A program made the translations under genes and the position numbers. Shown here one piece after another: positions 1 to 13,283 of a DNA stretch of 64,000 nt (its first letter is position 1; each line of letters opens with the position of its first letter). Origin of the DNA: Okapia johnstoni (lineage: Eukaryota > Chordata > Mammalia > Artiodactyla > Giraffidae); assembly GCA_024291935.2 (NCBI GenBank), contig CM044316.1, positions 76,896,501 to 76,960,500 of the forward strand, written 5' to 3'. The notes beneath the pieces were generated by a model. The model worked only from the letters and a program-made list of their open reading frames with translations. It made no database searches and was not told the origin of the DNA.

Positions 1-1661
1 ACAAATAATACAGACTGAAATGAGCACATGTCTTTCAAAGACTACAAGCCTCCCTTTGACATTCAAGCAACTATGGAGGGAAAGAGAAATTGAATTTAGC
101 TGATGCAAATGAAATTAAAACTAAATTGGTTGTCATATCAAACTGATGTTAACTATGTAAATGTTTTCTGTTTATGGAACTACAGTTTAGAGTGTATAAT
201 GCTGCAAAAACACGAATATTTTCATGCTAGTTTAAAATAAAAATTCAAAGGCCGATTGTAAAAATTGCTTAAAATCTTAGCTACTTACACAGGTGATATT
301 TAAAGGACTGTGAACCATGAAAACTGTGGACACAGACAACTGAGATAAACACACACCAAGACACAGGCATGCTTTTCTGGCCAGGCAGTATCCCATTACA
401 TCATTGCTTCAAATGCATTCATTCTCTTCAATATTGTTGGCTGTTTCAGGTTAACTACGAAAATCATTTGCCTGAGAAGCGAGATTTAATTGTCTTACAA
501 CTACCTCTGTGAGGTACAATAGGGATTACAAGTACCCATTGATTATGCTATTGGGTAGAATGAGGGACTCTTATTCTAGCATTTCTCATTCATTTTGTCA
601 TTGCATTCTCTTTGAAAGAGACCAAATGGGTCCCAGCAGGTGAAAGCAAAGAAACCTGAAAGCCCCCCTTTGATGAATGACAATACCACAACCACCCTCC
701 CCCCCCCCATTTTTGGGAGATTATAAAACCTTATTAAATCATGCCCTGTTAGATATTGATTGAGAGGGAGCTAAACTAAAACCAACAATAGCAGCATGGA
801 TCAGAGAACACTGCTTTCATCAGTGGGCACTAAACACAGCTAAGCTTTCCAATCCTTTTTTTTAAGGGGGGGGTGCGGGTGGAGGTGGGGGAAGGGGCTT
901 TTTTTAACTATTTACTTTTGTTTAAACCATTATCCCAGAAAGTCATACAATTATAGCAGCTTTGTCAGTCAAGAATAGATCGTAGTCGTCTAGCACTTCA
1001 TCTTTTTGAATGTAGCAGTGTATTACACAAACAATATTATACTTGGTTAGGATTCAGGATTATTATTATGATTTTTGGGGGGGTGCAATTCTAGGTAATT
1101 ATCATAATTATTCTTGACTCTGGGACCCCTTTGATGACAAGGCTGCTTTAAAGTAAACCACTTGGACATAACAACTCAAGATATTTGAAAAGAGGCTGTT
1201 GCCAGAATCAGAGTTGAAAACTCACCCATATTTTAAGGCTATCTTGATTATCAGGCTGTTTGCGTTCCTGGGCTGTCTTTTCTGCCATCTGTGAGCACCA
1301 CAGCAAACAACCCCTTTATGACAATCACCTCAGTATAACTTGAATATGTCTGCTTTAGAGGAGATTTCTGTAATAAGACTCTGTGCTAATTAACTGTCAG
1401 CTTTTTTTTTTTTTTTTTAAATCAGCAGAGTGCATTTCAGAAAGTACAGACATTCCACCAAAAACTCCTAAGCAGGAATTCAGTTTATATGCTAGACTGC
1501 AACAACTTTCTCCGTGTTTTCAAGCCTTACTTACCCTGAATACATCGGTTTGCTTTAAATACTTCTCATGTGATAAAGAATTTCATTTTTCTTGCCAGTT
1601 GACTACAGGTAATAACATTTGCTCCTATCTATAGACAGTTATTTGATTCAATCACGTTACC
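1..1661. other. AT-rich single-copy DNA, no gene
   Basis: I see no coding exon or clear interspersed repeat here. The stretch has short homopolymer runs: ten C at 699-708, a T run near 1400-1420 and a G run at 1077-1083. About 485-560 faintly resembles a reverse-strand MIR core, but too weakly to call. The small ORF at 1383-1634 begins beside the T run and has no recognisable domain. Confidence 0.6.
866..897 (+). other. G-quadruplex-forming motif
   Basis: The G-runs fall at 866-873, 877-879, 887-891 and 894-897, with linkers of 3, 7 and 2 bases. This fits the usual rule of four runs of at least three G with loops of 1-7 bases. Folding is inferred. No gene start is visible beside it. Confidence 0.6.
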
Positions 1662-1766
1662 AAAAGAAAGAAAGAGGAAAAAAGAAAAGGATTGGGAAAA
1701 GGAAAGGAGAGGACAGGAGGGGAAAGGAAGGGAAGGAAGGAAGGAAAGAAAGGAGGAAAGAGAAAA
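1662..1766 (+). repeat. Interrupted polypurine (GA-rich) tract
   Basis: About 105 bases are almost entirely A and G, built from degenerate GGAAA and GAAA units with only a few pyrimidines. It is a low-complexity tract that is probably length-polymorphic. Such tracts can form triplex DNA; that is inference. Confidence 0.85.
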
Positions 1767-4115
1767 TATACAGGTGTAAAGGCAACCTTTTGTGCTAGAA
1801 ATTGTAGCTACATAGCTTTTTAAAAAAGGAAGCTAGTGTTGCTATTGGAAGCAAAGGTAGTTACGAAGGGCCAAATACTAAAATTACTAGTTTGATATCA
1901 AAGATGAGTCATTTCACTTCCAGAGAAATAATTATTTGTAAAAACATTACATGCAATTAAAATAACATTTGAAGAAAAACTCTAGCAACTACCATTGTCT
2001 TAAGAAGACTAGAAATCAAGGCTTGAACAAAACAGAAACAGTTTAAATATCTACAAATTTGTCTTTGCTAATTCTTTTCTCCCTAATGGATAAAAACAAC
2101 AGGAACCACGTGAAAATAAAGCATTAATAACATTATTTTCTTTAAAAATATAAAACATAGGAATGAATGCAGAGGTTTTCCTTTTGTTGTTAAAATTCCC
2201 TTCTGAATCATGGAAATAAAATTTTTAAGTTGGATACAAGAAATATAGAAAATGAGAATATTTTAAAATTCCTTTGTTTTTAGGCAAAAATTTTCTCTAT
2301 ATTGTATAACTTATTTTTATAATTTTGAAAAAAATTAATTGAATTTATAAATTAGATTTTATTATTGAATAAAAATTCACTTAAAAATTTCTTATTTCTG
2401 ATCAATATTTTCAATATTTTGTGGACTATCCTGGGTTTAAACTTAAACTTTGAAATCAGGCATCACATTCCTTTAATATTCTTCAATGTTTGGCATCAAT
2501 TATTGTAATTTATAAATTTTACTCTTCCATTTTTATTTCCACACCTTCTTAATGCTATACTCTAAATAAAAATTTAAAAGTATTAAGTATGCCTAATACT
2601 TTTAGGTTAATATACGTAACCATTATTTTAAAGCATTTTGAACAGAACAGTTAACAACAACTACAAAAACTGTTACCAAGTTATGCATTGGATAATAGTT
2701 TCTTTTTGAAGAATGAAAATGTGCATATATTTTTATAAATGCTGCAAGCCAGTTTAAAAGATTCAAATTTGTATATACTACCTAATATAGATAATTAAAT
2801 GACAAAATCTGTTGCTAATTTTATTTTCATTAGATTTTATTTTTTTCAAGTGAGTATTGCCTGTTACTTTTATTCTGATTAGTTCAGTTCCTTTCCTGAT
2901 TTGTGTTTCCTAAAAGAATCCTGAGAATTATTCTCTTAATGTTTGATATATTTTTAATATAGTCATAAACTGGCAATTTTAAATGCCTCCTATTTTAGGC
3001 AAGTGGTGAGAATGTAAAATAAGTGACCATTTAAGCTGCAATAATTTAATTGTTCTTTAAGGTAAATTTGTTTCCCATTTTTAAAAATGCTGTAATTTAC
3101 CTCTTCTTTAAGTTGTCTGAGAAAATTATAATGAAACAATTCTACTTAAGAATAAATCTCTTTAGTAAGAAAAGCATCAAAATTTTGCTCAATACCCTCT
3201 CATATGGAAGAAAAACTAACAAATAGTTGAGATATCCAATTATTCATATTGCTATGTATTAGGGGTACTTTCCTGAGATCTTTCTCTTCTATCACATTTA
3301 AAGATTGCAAACAAGTAAAAAACTATTTTGGTTTCAACATGAAAATATAATAATTCCAATTCCTATCATTTTCCTTAGAAATGAAATTTAATTCTGTTTT
3401 TATCATCTTATTATGTGGGCCTTTTGTTATCAAATTACATATATGAGCTCTTGAAAATCCTGTGATCTCTGCCTAGAATTTTGTTGGCTTACATCTTCCT
3501 AAACACTGTGCCCAAATTGTTACTTATTTAGCAGTTTTAACAATATTAAAAATGATTTCAATCAATTTTTATTAGAACTATAATAAAAAAATAAATAAGA
3601 CATACATTTGTCTAAAGTTTTCAAACTGTTTAGAAGATAGAAAACACTCTGTTTCATTGAATTTCACTTTTTAACGCATGACCACACATGCTGCTTTTCT
3701 TAAACAACTCATCAGTGTTAAAGAAAAATAAGGATATTTTTCTCAGGTCTTCTAAAGACTCTCCTAAAATCAATCTTCAGAATTATGTTGATATATATGC
3801 AAAGCATTATTCCCTTACACCTTAGAAAAACACTCCCATTCAAACAGTCTCATGCATCTGACATAAAAATAAAAACTGAATAAATTTTTCAAATTGAATA
3901 ACCATGCTGAAAATATCCTAAATGCTATTAGCATCTATTTCACAAAATTGTTACTGTTGGATTAAAATGGTTTATTGTTCCTAGAGATAGATGTTAATAC
4001 TGCATTATTTAGGGAGGGGGCAGAGCTAATTTTCATTTAGGTTTAAGTAATACTGCTACTAAGAGAAATATTAATTCAATGGAATAGATACTGAATTTCT
4101 GAATTGAGTTCATAG
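1767..4115. other. AT-rich single-copy DNA, no feature
   Basis: The stretch is strongly AT-rich with no ORF of note. I recognise no SINE, LINE or LTR sequence. Confidence 0.55.
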
Positions 4116-4190
4116 AGGCCTGGTGTGCTGCGGTTCATGGGGTCACAAAGAGTTGGACGCGACTGAGCGGCTGAACTTAACTGAACTGAG
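4116..4190 (+). mobile_element. BovB LINE 3' tail fragment
   Basis: About 75 bases match the extreme 3' end of BovB: the 'catggggtcacaaagagt' block, then the gactgagcggctgaac tail and a degenerate CTGAA repeat. The same tail ends the BovB copies at 20258 and 29736. This is an extreme 5' truncation. I could not assign a target-site duplication. Confidence 0.85.
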
Positions 4191-5630
4191 TAACATTTTA
4201 ACTATCTCTTCAGACAAGTCTAACTCACAATTATGTTTATTTCTTACAGATTCAAAGGAACAAATTTGGACCCAATGTTTCAGCTGTCATTTCTGAAGCT
4301 GATAAGTATCTAATGTGCTTTCTACACATGAAGAGTCTTTCAGAATCTTGTGTTTTCTCTAAATTCTATTTTTGAAAGACTTCAGAAAAATTAATTCCCC
4401 AAGTCAGGAGATCTTACAATATTTTTCACATAGAACTCTTAAATTTTAAGATCGCTAGACTTTGTTCCTGAGGCTTTCACTTGAAGATATTTGGATGAAT
4501 TCAGATATAGTTTCCTTAAAATTCATCAGGGTGAACATAAACTGTAAGTAGCACTCTCTTTCATTTATCAGAATATCCAAGATACTATATAGAAGCTAAA
4601 GATATATAGAGAGGCTAAAGGTTCTTTTGATCTGACAAGGCCTTTCAGTTTGTGCTCAGTGCACATTCACGAAGTATCAATACATGGGTTAATTTCTCAT
4701 TCAGCATAGGGAAATTGGAAACATCTGTTAAGACAATTCTGAGAAAGCCAAATTCCTTCCTAAAGAGAAAACGTGAGATGTAACGTCAAATCTCTTTAGT
4801 TTCAGTCTAAATGTTCAAGTCCCAAGTCCCATCAAGAGATTACATGGAAAAGTCAGCCAGCAACACTTTTCTTGGGTCTCTTCTTACAGGGTTTGACCAC
4901 CGAAGCAAGGACACCTTTGGAGGGTCTTCTTTATGGCAGCTGCACTGAGGGTCTACACACAAGCTTTCCTGCAGCCAGTGCTCTACCGTCTCCCTAACCG
5001 TTTACCAAGCTCTTCTGGAATTGCCTTCAAAGTGAGACTGTTAGCCGCTAGTAAAATATTCTTACTTTATAGTCGTACTTCATTTTTAAATCCAAAACAC
5101 AACTACTGATGTTCACTACACTTAACTCTATATAGTTTCTCAAAGTCAATGTTCCTTTATTGGATAAAGATTTCTCATTATAAAAAAAAATGTTCCAAAG
5201 AGTAGGCAGTAGCCTCTGAAGATAATTATCAAAAGAGGACATCCAATACTGGATTGAGCAATGGGACCATCACTGAAATGAATATTTTATACCTTACAAG
5301 ATGATCACTTTTGAAACTTTTGATTTTGATAAATGTTTGGTTATATTAATTAAAATAATCACACTGCCCTGCAGTCACATCTCAAATATCTGCCTGTCAT
5401 TCCTTTATAAGATTACAGTTTCTTGCAGCTCTGTGTGTTAACTTGAAAATTTACACTTCATAGTCATAGTCCCTTTGGACACAAGTTTACTGAGTAACAA
5501 GGCTTCTCCATTTATAAGCACAACAGGTAAAATGTATCAAATCTTAACATATAGACTAATATTTAATATATTCTTCACAAAACACTGAGTTACCCCATTT
5601 TTGAATTCAATTTGTAATTTAGCAAAGTTT
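4191..5630. other. Single-copy DNA, no feature
   Basis: No gene or recognisable repeat is seen. The reverse ORF at 5048-5242 has no domain resemblance and looks like chance. Confidence 0.5.
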
Positions 5631-5642
5631 AAATTAAAGAAA

Positions 5643-5856
5643 GGGCTTCCCAGGTGGCGCTAGTGGTAAAGAACCCGCCTACCAATGCAGAAGACTTAAG
5701 AGAAGCGGTTTGATCCCTGAGTTGGGAAGATCCCCAGAGGAGGGCACGGCAACCCACTTGAGTATTCTTGCCTGGAGAATCCCATGGACAGAGGAGCCTG
5801 GCAGGCCACAGTCCATTAAGGTTTCAAAGAGTTGGACATGACTGAAGCGACTTAGA
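5643..5856 (+). mobile_element. Bov-tA SINE with 12-bp TSD
   Basis: A tRNA-Glu-like head (ggcttcccaggtggcgc) is followed by the Bov-A core and the BovB-like tail. A perfect 12-bp duplication, aaattaaagaaa, flanks it at 5631-5642 and 5857-5868, which fixes the insertion limits. The reverse ORF across it (5679-5894) is a shadow of the SINE. Confidence 0.95.
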
Positions 5857-5868
5857 AAATTAAAGAAA

Positions 5869-6756
5869 ACTACTGGGTCCTGAGAGACACACATTTAGAA
5901 TACTGTAATATGAACATTAATACATGAGTATATATATGCTCCCAAATTAAAATTTTCATTTTTAAAGTAAAGCTTGCATATCAGTGCTTAAATGTTTTTA
6001 AAGGGTTTGAACAAAACTACCAGATAATTATAGTAACAGTTATTTTACATACCATATATTTACTTTAAAAGTTCAGTATCATTTTCAATTATCTGCTTAT
6101 ATGTATGCCAAATTTTGAGTTTCTGATTTTCTTTTGTAGTTAATTCCTCTATTGTTAAGGAAGACCATATGTTTATGATATGTATTTTCCCATCTGAAAA
6201 TTCTATTACTGTTTTATGAGTGCTGGTTACCACAGTGAAGGAGCTCCGTGATTCACTTGGTATGTGAGAATTTCTAGTCACGCCTTGTAATGTAGGTGGA
6301 CTCTAGAATCTTTGGCTGTGCATAACTTGACGTGTCTTGCCATTATGAACTAATTATTTCAGTAGAAATGATGAAAGTGAATTCAGGTTTCTCAATCTTA
6401 ATTCAGGAACAGGACTTTCTCAGTGTTAACCTTGATGCAATTTCTCAAGTTCCAGAAACCTCTACCACCTCCATCTCTAGAAGAGGCCAAAAGGGGAATT
6501 AGAAATGTCATGACCATGAGGCACTGTATTAAACATATGGTAGGAACTTCATTACTTTCAGATGAATATGTTGCCTTTTGTGCAGCCAATTCATTTTTTA
6601 AAGATATGTTATTAAGGATTTTTGAGGTTGAATGAAAATGTGTAGCCAATTGCTGATTTTTTTCTGTTAGGAAAAATTATTAATTTTTTATTTGTACTGC
6701 TCTGAAATTATTCTTTTACCAAGTTTGTGCCAAATATTTTATTCATATCATAGTTT
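5869..6756. other. Single-copy DNA with opposing short ORFs
   Basis: ORFs at 6423-6635 (+) and 6398-6649 (-) overlap fully and neither shows a known domain. The sequence may be an eroded old repeat that I cannot name. Confidence 0.4.
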
Positions 6757-6888
6757 GCTGTTGTTTAGTCAGTAAGTCGTGTCCAAATCTTTTGCAATCC
6801 CATGGACTGTAGACCACCAGGCTCTTCTGTCCATGGGATTTTCCAAGCAAGAATACAGGAGTTGGTTGCCACTTCCTGTTCTAGGAGT
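6757..6888 (-). mobile_element. Bov-A-type SINE fragment
   Basis: Read on the minus strand it carries the Bov-A core (around 'cccatggacagaagagcc') and a BovB-like tail that ends in a CTAAACAACA motif. The tRNA head is missing and divergence is high. Confidence 0.85.
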
Positions 6889-7169
6889 ATCATGGTTTAT
6901 AACTTCAAAATTTGTCCCTGCTGACTTGCTTCTTAACAATAAGAGTTTTAGTGAACTTCTCCAAGTTTGACTGTAGAAAGCCATACCAGCCTCTTGGGTC
7001 ACTTTCTCTTTGGAGTTGGATAAGAATTTAGTGTGGAATCTTTTTAGTAGCTCAGGAAAAAAAATCATAAAATTACATTTCTGATGACAACAATCTATAG
7101 CTTTGTGTGACATTCACTTCAAAGAAAGAAAACTGGGTCATTTGAAAAAATGTTCAACATCAAAATAAG

Positions 7170-7398
7170 AGAGATATCCACATGTACACACTGCTATATT
7201 TAAAATGGATAACCAACAAGATTGTACCGTATAGCACAGGGAACTCTGCTCAATGTTATGTCGCAGCCTGGATGGCAGGGGAGTTTAGGGGAGAATGAGT
7301 ACATCTATATATATGGCTGAGTTCCTCTGTTGTCCACCTGAAACTATCACAACATTGCTATTTGGCTACACTCCAATATAAAATTAAAAACTTTTTAA
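7170..7398 (+). mobile_element. Artiodactyl L1 3' UTR end
   Basis: The sequence runs through 'taaaatggataaccaacaag', 'tagcacagggaactctgctc', 'cacctgaaactatcacaaca' and 'ctccaatataaaattaaaaa', in the order of the ruminant/artiodactyl L1 3' terminus. It is a 5'-truncated LINE-1 insertion on the plus strand with a short A-rich tail. Confidence 0.9.
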
Positions 7399-7400
7399 AG

Positions 7401-8629
7401 AGATTTGGAAAACTGCTTTCCTAAAATACTGAAATAACAGGTATATGAACTTGGTGATTAAGACAAAATTTGAGAAAAAAGAGTGAGAATTTGGAAGCAT
7501 ATTTTCCATAGGATATTGAAATTAACCTGAGAGCAGTTACTCTGAAGCTTACTCACTTTACCTTATCATATCCTCTCTGGTTCCTTCTGCTGGCTGTAGA
7601 GAGAATTTCTTATGCTGGACAGGTCTGGTCTTAAGTTTTTCCTGCCTCTCCACGTCTGCTTTTCTACTTTTTTCTTATTTGTTTGTTGTTTTTACGAGAG
7701 TTTAGCAACTGGTAAAGTATGATCATACTGAAGTATGGCTTGTTGTACTGTATACTGGTACTGGGTTGGTTGTTAGAGCCATAGACTGGATTATCATTTT
7801 GATATTGTGGCCCCAAAGCTATTATTTCTGGTACAGTATGAGATTTTCAGCTCTAACATTGCTGGTTAGCTCTTAGATCCTATTAAATGGAGGAGGCTAT
7901 AACATTGCTTTCTTCATAGCATTAGATTTCACACTTCTGGAGGGCAGAGATCCTTTCATTTGCTTTTCCTCTTAATTATCCCTTCCTTTAACTAGTGAAA
8001 TTTGGTTTTGCATAAAGTAGGTGCTGGAGAACTCTATTGGAGGCCTTGTCTGCCATTAATACCTCCTCTGAAGTGAAACTTGTATAGTATCTGAGGGAAT
8101 CCAATAAATGATGCCAAGTGGACATAAGACAGTCGCTTGCAGAGTCAGCTGGTGAAAATCTATTTTCACCATCAGGGTGCTTTGAAGCCTATTTCTCAGA
8201 ACTCCAGACTCTGATTCCTTCTTCTCTCCAGACATAATCATTTGAGTGTGCCTGTTACTTCCTGGTCTGGCTGAGAGCACCAATCTGGACCAGGAGGCAG
8301 AAAAAGGGCTAGATTTTAAAAGTTTTAGCCTCCTCTTCTGGGAAGTCATGCTCACTTTACCAGCTCTGATCTTCTTCAGTTTGGCCAAGTGGCTTCTGCT
8401 TATTTCTTCTGTCTGGGCAACTATCCCTGTCACTGCCCACAGCATGTGTTGTTCATTTGGAAGGTTGGGAGAGTGAGGTCTACTGATAGAGGGCCTCACC
8501 ACTGAGTGTTCAGACTCCCGGGGCCGGGGTGGTGTTAAGAGTTGAGCTAGAAGCTGAAGATCATCAGATCCAGAGGCTGTAGTCTGGCAGCGTGTGGGCC
8601 AAACTGGGGTGACAGATATTTTGGCCAGG
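7401..8629. other. Unassigned DNA with a long reverse ORF
   Basis: A 227-codon reverse ORF spans 8056-8739. Its first ~35 codons lie in the CHR SINE at 8630-8732 and include a lysine run from the A-tail. The rest resembles no family I know, and the start codon lies in or beside the SINE. I treat it as chance or as an eroded unknown repeat. Confidence 0.4.
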
Positions 8630-8732
8630 TTTTTTTTTTTTTTTTTTGGCTGTGCCACAGGGGCTTGTGGGATCTTATTTCCCTGACCAGGGATTGAACA
8701 GAGTCCTAACACCAGACCACCAGGGAGCTCCC
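8630..8732 (-). mobile_element. CHR-family SINE
   Basis: On the minus strand it begins with 'ctccctggtggtctggtg', continues with a B-box-like 'ttcaatccctggtcaggg', and ends in an A-tail seen as a T run at 8631-8647. This is the cetartiodactyl (CHR) tRNA-derived SINE, slightly shortened internally. Confidence 0.88.
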
Positions 8733-11700
8733 AACCCATAGCATGTTTTTGTTTTTTCCAGACCCTTCCTTACTCTTATTAATGCCTCTTGAGGCCACAG
8801 TCAGTCTTTTAATGATTGTCAGAATTTGTCTCATGCAAATGGACTGTATACCCTTCCAGGACAAATGCCAAGATACAGAATCCCCAGGCAACTTCTCTCT
8901 GCCTTTTGATTCCACACTCTTCATTTGCTGGATTCCGCATCCTGGGTGCCCCTTAGTAGTCGTGATCTATGGCCACCTCACAGCAGATCCCCTGGGTCTG
9001 TGCCACATCCTCTAGAGGAGACAACTTCCAGGATGGTGTTGAGTCGGTGCCCACCTGTGGCCACCAAGGTCCAGGTAAAGATTAAACACTCAGCCTAGAC
9101 CCCGGAAGTCGGCTCTCTTCCATCACTGTTATTGTTAGTCTGGCTGTGTCCAGCTGGACCTATGTAGACGGTAATGTAGCTGCTTGTGCTTCTTGCAGAA
9201 CTTGGAAAATTCTAATACCACTTGCGCCCCAATCTAACAACAGGCAGAGTGACAGCCAAACCCCTAATGAGTAAGAGCCAACTGGCTCTCTTAAACAATG
9301 ATGTCAGTATCATCCTTGTACAGGTAGATTCGAAAATTATTCATTATCTTGGGTTTACACTGAAGCATGTTAATGAAGTTCTGAGCAATACAAATGCTGG
9401 CTTTTTGTCTCCTTATGCCTCCATGCCTGAATATATAAAATGGTTACTTTTAAAAGTAGATGTTATGTATCTTTTTTTAAATGAGGCACAAAACACATCT
9501 TTATATGCCAATTATTGATTATGCTACAATAATAACTTTAAGCACCTGGACATTTAAGAGCAATTTACATCAAACTGGTGCTGTTCTGGAGAAATATTTA
9601 CCATCTGCATCATGTAGATATTTCCAGCTAATATCTGGTTCATGTCTGGACTATATAGTAAGAACGCAAACAGATGGAGCTTATAAAAGGCCAGTTCTTG
9701 ATAATATATGAAAAGCTTAACTCTTAATTTGCATTCTTTGAAATGATTAATAGAGATTCAACTTTTTTTTACTCATAATTGCCAACAATGAAAAAGATAG
9801 ACATTATTTCTGTTTGAAAACAACACTCACTTCTAAGATTATGTGATCCTGATTTCTTCATGCTATGTAATGAATGCTTCCATTTACAACACATAAACCT
9901 GGGCCACTTTATACCTTATGTTTTTCAAATAAAGTTTGCATTTGATCCAATTTGGACCTTAACAGGAAAATACAGCCCTCAGGTACAGATTTCCAGGGAC
10001 AGTGAGCACAGGCTTCAAAGCAATTTTACATGATATAGGAAATTATTATAGAAAGATGGTAAGATATTAAATTATTAATGGCTCAAACAGTAATTTTTAC
10101 TGGCTAAACCTAGTAACATCCGATTCTCTACACCCATGACTGCTATCAGAACTTAAGTTTTTCATCCATCATTGTTTATCCTGGAGAAATTTAGACTATA
10201 TTATGTAAGTCAGCCCCAATTAGCTTAGTGAGTATTTTCCAAGATGGTGAACTAACAATCTGGTTAACTCTGCGACCAGCAGAGTCACGCTTACTCACTT
10301 CATCATTACATTTCTCTAAATAGTTTTAAACAAAAAAAAAAACCTCTGGTGAAGGAAAGGGACAAGCTGCTGGTATCCATCTGCTTTGGTTCCCACCTCA
10401 GTTATTTTTATTGATTTTACATTTTGTCCAGTTTATGCGCTGGTTTATAATGTTCTCTTTTTTCCTCCGAGAGGATGCCTGTACCCACTGTAGTTTCTCG
10501 CACCCACACTTCAAGTGACAGCAGCTGGTGGGGGATCACACAGCAATTCCCTCCTTCCCCACAATTGTCATCATGTGCTCAAGCTCATCTTGCAGTTTCA
10601 TGCCAGTCCACCCTTTCCTCAGAAGGAAAAAAAGAAGAGAGACAGGAAAAATAACCAACAGAATTCCTTTTCCTTGGATTGCTGAGGTGCCAAAATTGGA
10701 AGTTAAGAACAAGTGAGGATTCTGGGTTCCTGCTGTGATTTAAGAAAAGGAAATTGTTCCTGCAGGAAAATTACATACTATTGTGTTCTCACATTCCATG
10801 TTAGGAAACAAAGAGGCTAGATTATTTTTCTTTTCAAAGAGGCAAATGGGAGAGTAAAGGGATACCGCTCTAGTTCCTATTCTCAAGCCTTTATAGAGAA
10901 GAGAACTGTGTGTGGTCTTGCAAATGAACATATATTTATATCTCCTTTTAAGCAGCACTGACACCCACACTTCTAGTTTTTGTATTTAACTTCTATATTT
11001 CTTTCCAAAAGAGCTGCTTTGAAAATCAGTTAGTTATTAAACAAACCTTTGAATACTGTATTAGTGTGTTGTGAATGCTGTGGAGTGTCATTTTCAAGTC
11101 TGGGCATTTAAATTCATTTTAGAAAAATTTTGGAAAATAGAGTTAGCAAACGCAGAATTTAAGCTAGTTGTTGGAAAGGGTTAATTGTGTACAGAAAAAA
11201 TGCCTTCTATTTTATATTTTTTCAGTCATTAACATAGCTGCCACGCTGTGATTTTTGCCCTTTATAACTTTCTTTAAAGAGACGTACCAAAAGAAATGTT
11301 ATGTGAGTCAGTCTAAAGCCTTCTTGCTCATTTCATAATTAAATAATGCCATTCTTAAAAAGAGAAAAATATCTATTTTAGGAATTTGTTTTTAAGAACA
11401 AAAAAAGTCTTTTATCTGAACAAAATGCAATCAATGCAAAAAATGGCAGTTTGAGATTTATTATATGGATGATTGTCCCAATTTTCTTTTTAATTTTCTT
11501 AGTGTAAAACTGGCTTTTTTCATTGATTTACTTCAAAATCCTGAATAAAACATAACCTGCTTTATCTTTCTCATCTCCAAATAAAGATAATACTTATCAT
11601 ATAAACTATTTTGAGGAACAAAATGTTAATGAAGTTAAATTATTTTAATTAAAGTAAAGCAGCTCTCTGAAGTAAGGATATTTAAATAGTCATTGTTCTG

Positions 11701-12339
11701 TACTCTAAATCATACTTTCATCTTGCCTTTAAATTACTGTCTGCTTTTGATAAAAATTAAGAGTTCATAAAAATTTACTGGATGCAAAGATCAAATTATT
11801 ATTTAGTTATTTAATGTAATAGAAATGTCTTGATAGTATTAAACTTCTGGGTAAGTGACTTGAAATTTTTTCACTGTATTTATATTTTAAAAGTTTATTT
11901 AAAATAAATATTTATGACTGATCCTATGCAAAGACAAAACACAAGAAAAAATAGAGGATAATACTTTAATAGGAAAATTTGGGCAAACCTTCATGTGGCA
12001 ATTATAAATTTGTCCTGATCTTTCCTGTCCTGTACGTGAACCTGTGTCTTTTCAACCCTGCCTAGCCTGATGGATCTCTCTTGGATTGTACACATGAACT
12101 GTTATTCAAGTGTGACTCTATGTTGATATCTTTACCATTTTGTGAAGGATTAAAGTGGAACATTTTAAAAGCTGAATAAACTCCATAATTAAAAAAATCA
12201 GACTCCATCTCTTTCTTACCAATCCAGAACCCCTCCTCACTCTTACCCCTCCCCCAGCTAGTCTCCCTTTCTTAAACCTTTCCAGAAGTTACAAGAATAC
12301 CAGGGTGGGTGTTCTAAATGAGAAAATTGTGACTGTGAG
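8733..12339. other. Single-copy DNA, no gene recognised
   Basis: Small ORFs (for example 8743-9015, 9222-9518, 10528-10716) lack recognisable domains and coding character. No young SINE or LINE is seen across about 3.6 kb. Confidence 0.45.
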
Positions 12340-12548
12340 GATTATCAGGGCTTGGAGTCAAACTACATGTTTTCTAATCCTGGATTTACCACTCTAGCTT
12401 TGCAGCTGCAAGCAAATTATTTAGCCTCATCTGTAAAACAGAAACAACAATAGACCTACCTCAGAAAGCTATGAGGATTAAATGAGATAATGTGCATAAA
12501 GCACTTGTCAGAGCACACTCAACAAATGCTATGACTATTATTGGACCT
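12340..12548 (+). mobile_element. MIR SINE
   Basis: It has the MIR order: 'cttggagtcaaactacatg', a degenerate core, 'cctcatctgtaaaacagaaa', then 'gaggattaaatgagataatg' and an 'aacaaatgctatgactatta' end. It is an ancient mammalian tRNA-derived SINE close to full length. Confidence 0.9.
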
Positions 12549-12961
12549 TCATTCATCTAACAATGCACTGATCACAAAATTATAGACCTAAGATTACTGA
12601 GTATTTACCCCCAACAGCCTAAATTACCAGAGGAGAGACCTTTTATTCCAAATGTAAAAACCAGTTCTTGTCATGTTTCAATGGTGACGCTATCTCAAAA
12701 GGCCACAATAAATGAAACCTGACATGTTGTTAGGGACAAGGTAAGACTTTCAAGCTAAGGTCACAGAGGTAGCAATCTACTGACTAGGATTTTTTACCCT
12801 GAAGTTCAGGGATATACCTATATCCAGAAAGCCAGATATTTTACGGCTCTCTTGGAGAGAGAGGTTTTAGCTTTTAACCAGTTTCCAATTATATCCAGAA
12901 TGTTAATAAATTTGCCTGCCATCTTCACTTCAAATTAATAAAAAAATAGAAATTAGCTATG

Positions 12962-13283
12962 TTACCCTTTCCTGATGGCTCAGTTGGTAAAGAATCCACC
13001 TGCAATGCAGGAGATCCCAGTTCGATTCCTGGGTCGGGAAGATCCACTGGAGAAGGGATAGACAACCCCACTCCGGTATTCGTGGGCTTCCCTTGTGGTT
13101 CAGCTAGTAAAGAATCTGCCTGCAATGCAGGAGACCTAGGTTTCATATCTGGGTTGGGAAGATCCCCTGGAGAAGGGAAAGGCTACCTACTCCAGTATTC
13201 TGGCCTGGAGAATTCCATGGACTGTATAGTCTACAGGGTTGCAGAGTTGGACACAACTGAGTGGCTTTCATTTTCACTTTCTT
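12962..13283 (+). mobile_element. Bov-tA2 dimeric SINE
   Basis: Two tRNA-Glu-like heads lie in tandem (about 12965-13075 and 13085-13190), followed by one Bov-A core and a BovB-like tail that runs into a pyrimidine-rich end (ctttcattttcactttc). This matches the dimeric Bov-tA2 subfamily. The 141-codon ORF at 12959-13384 is a read-through of the SINE. Confidence 0.92.
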
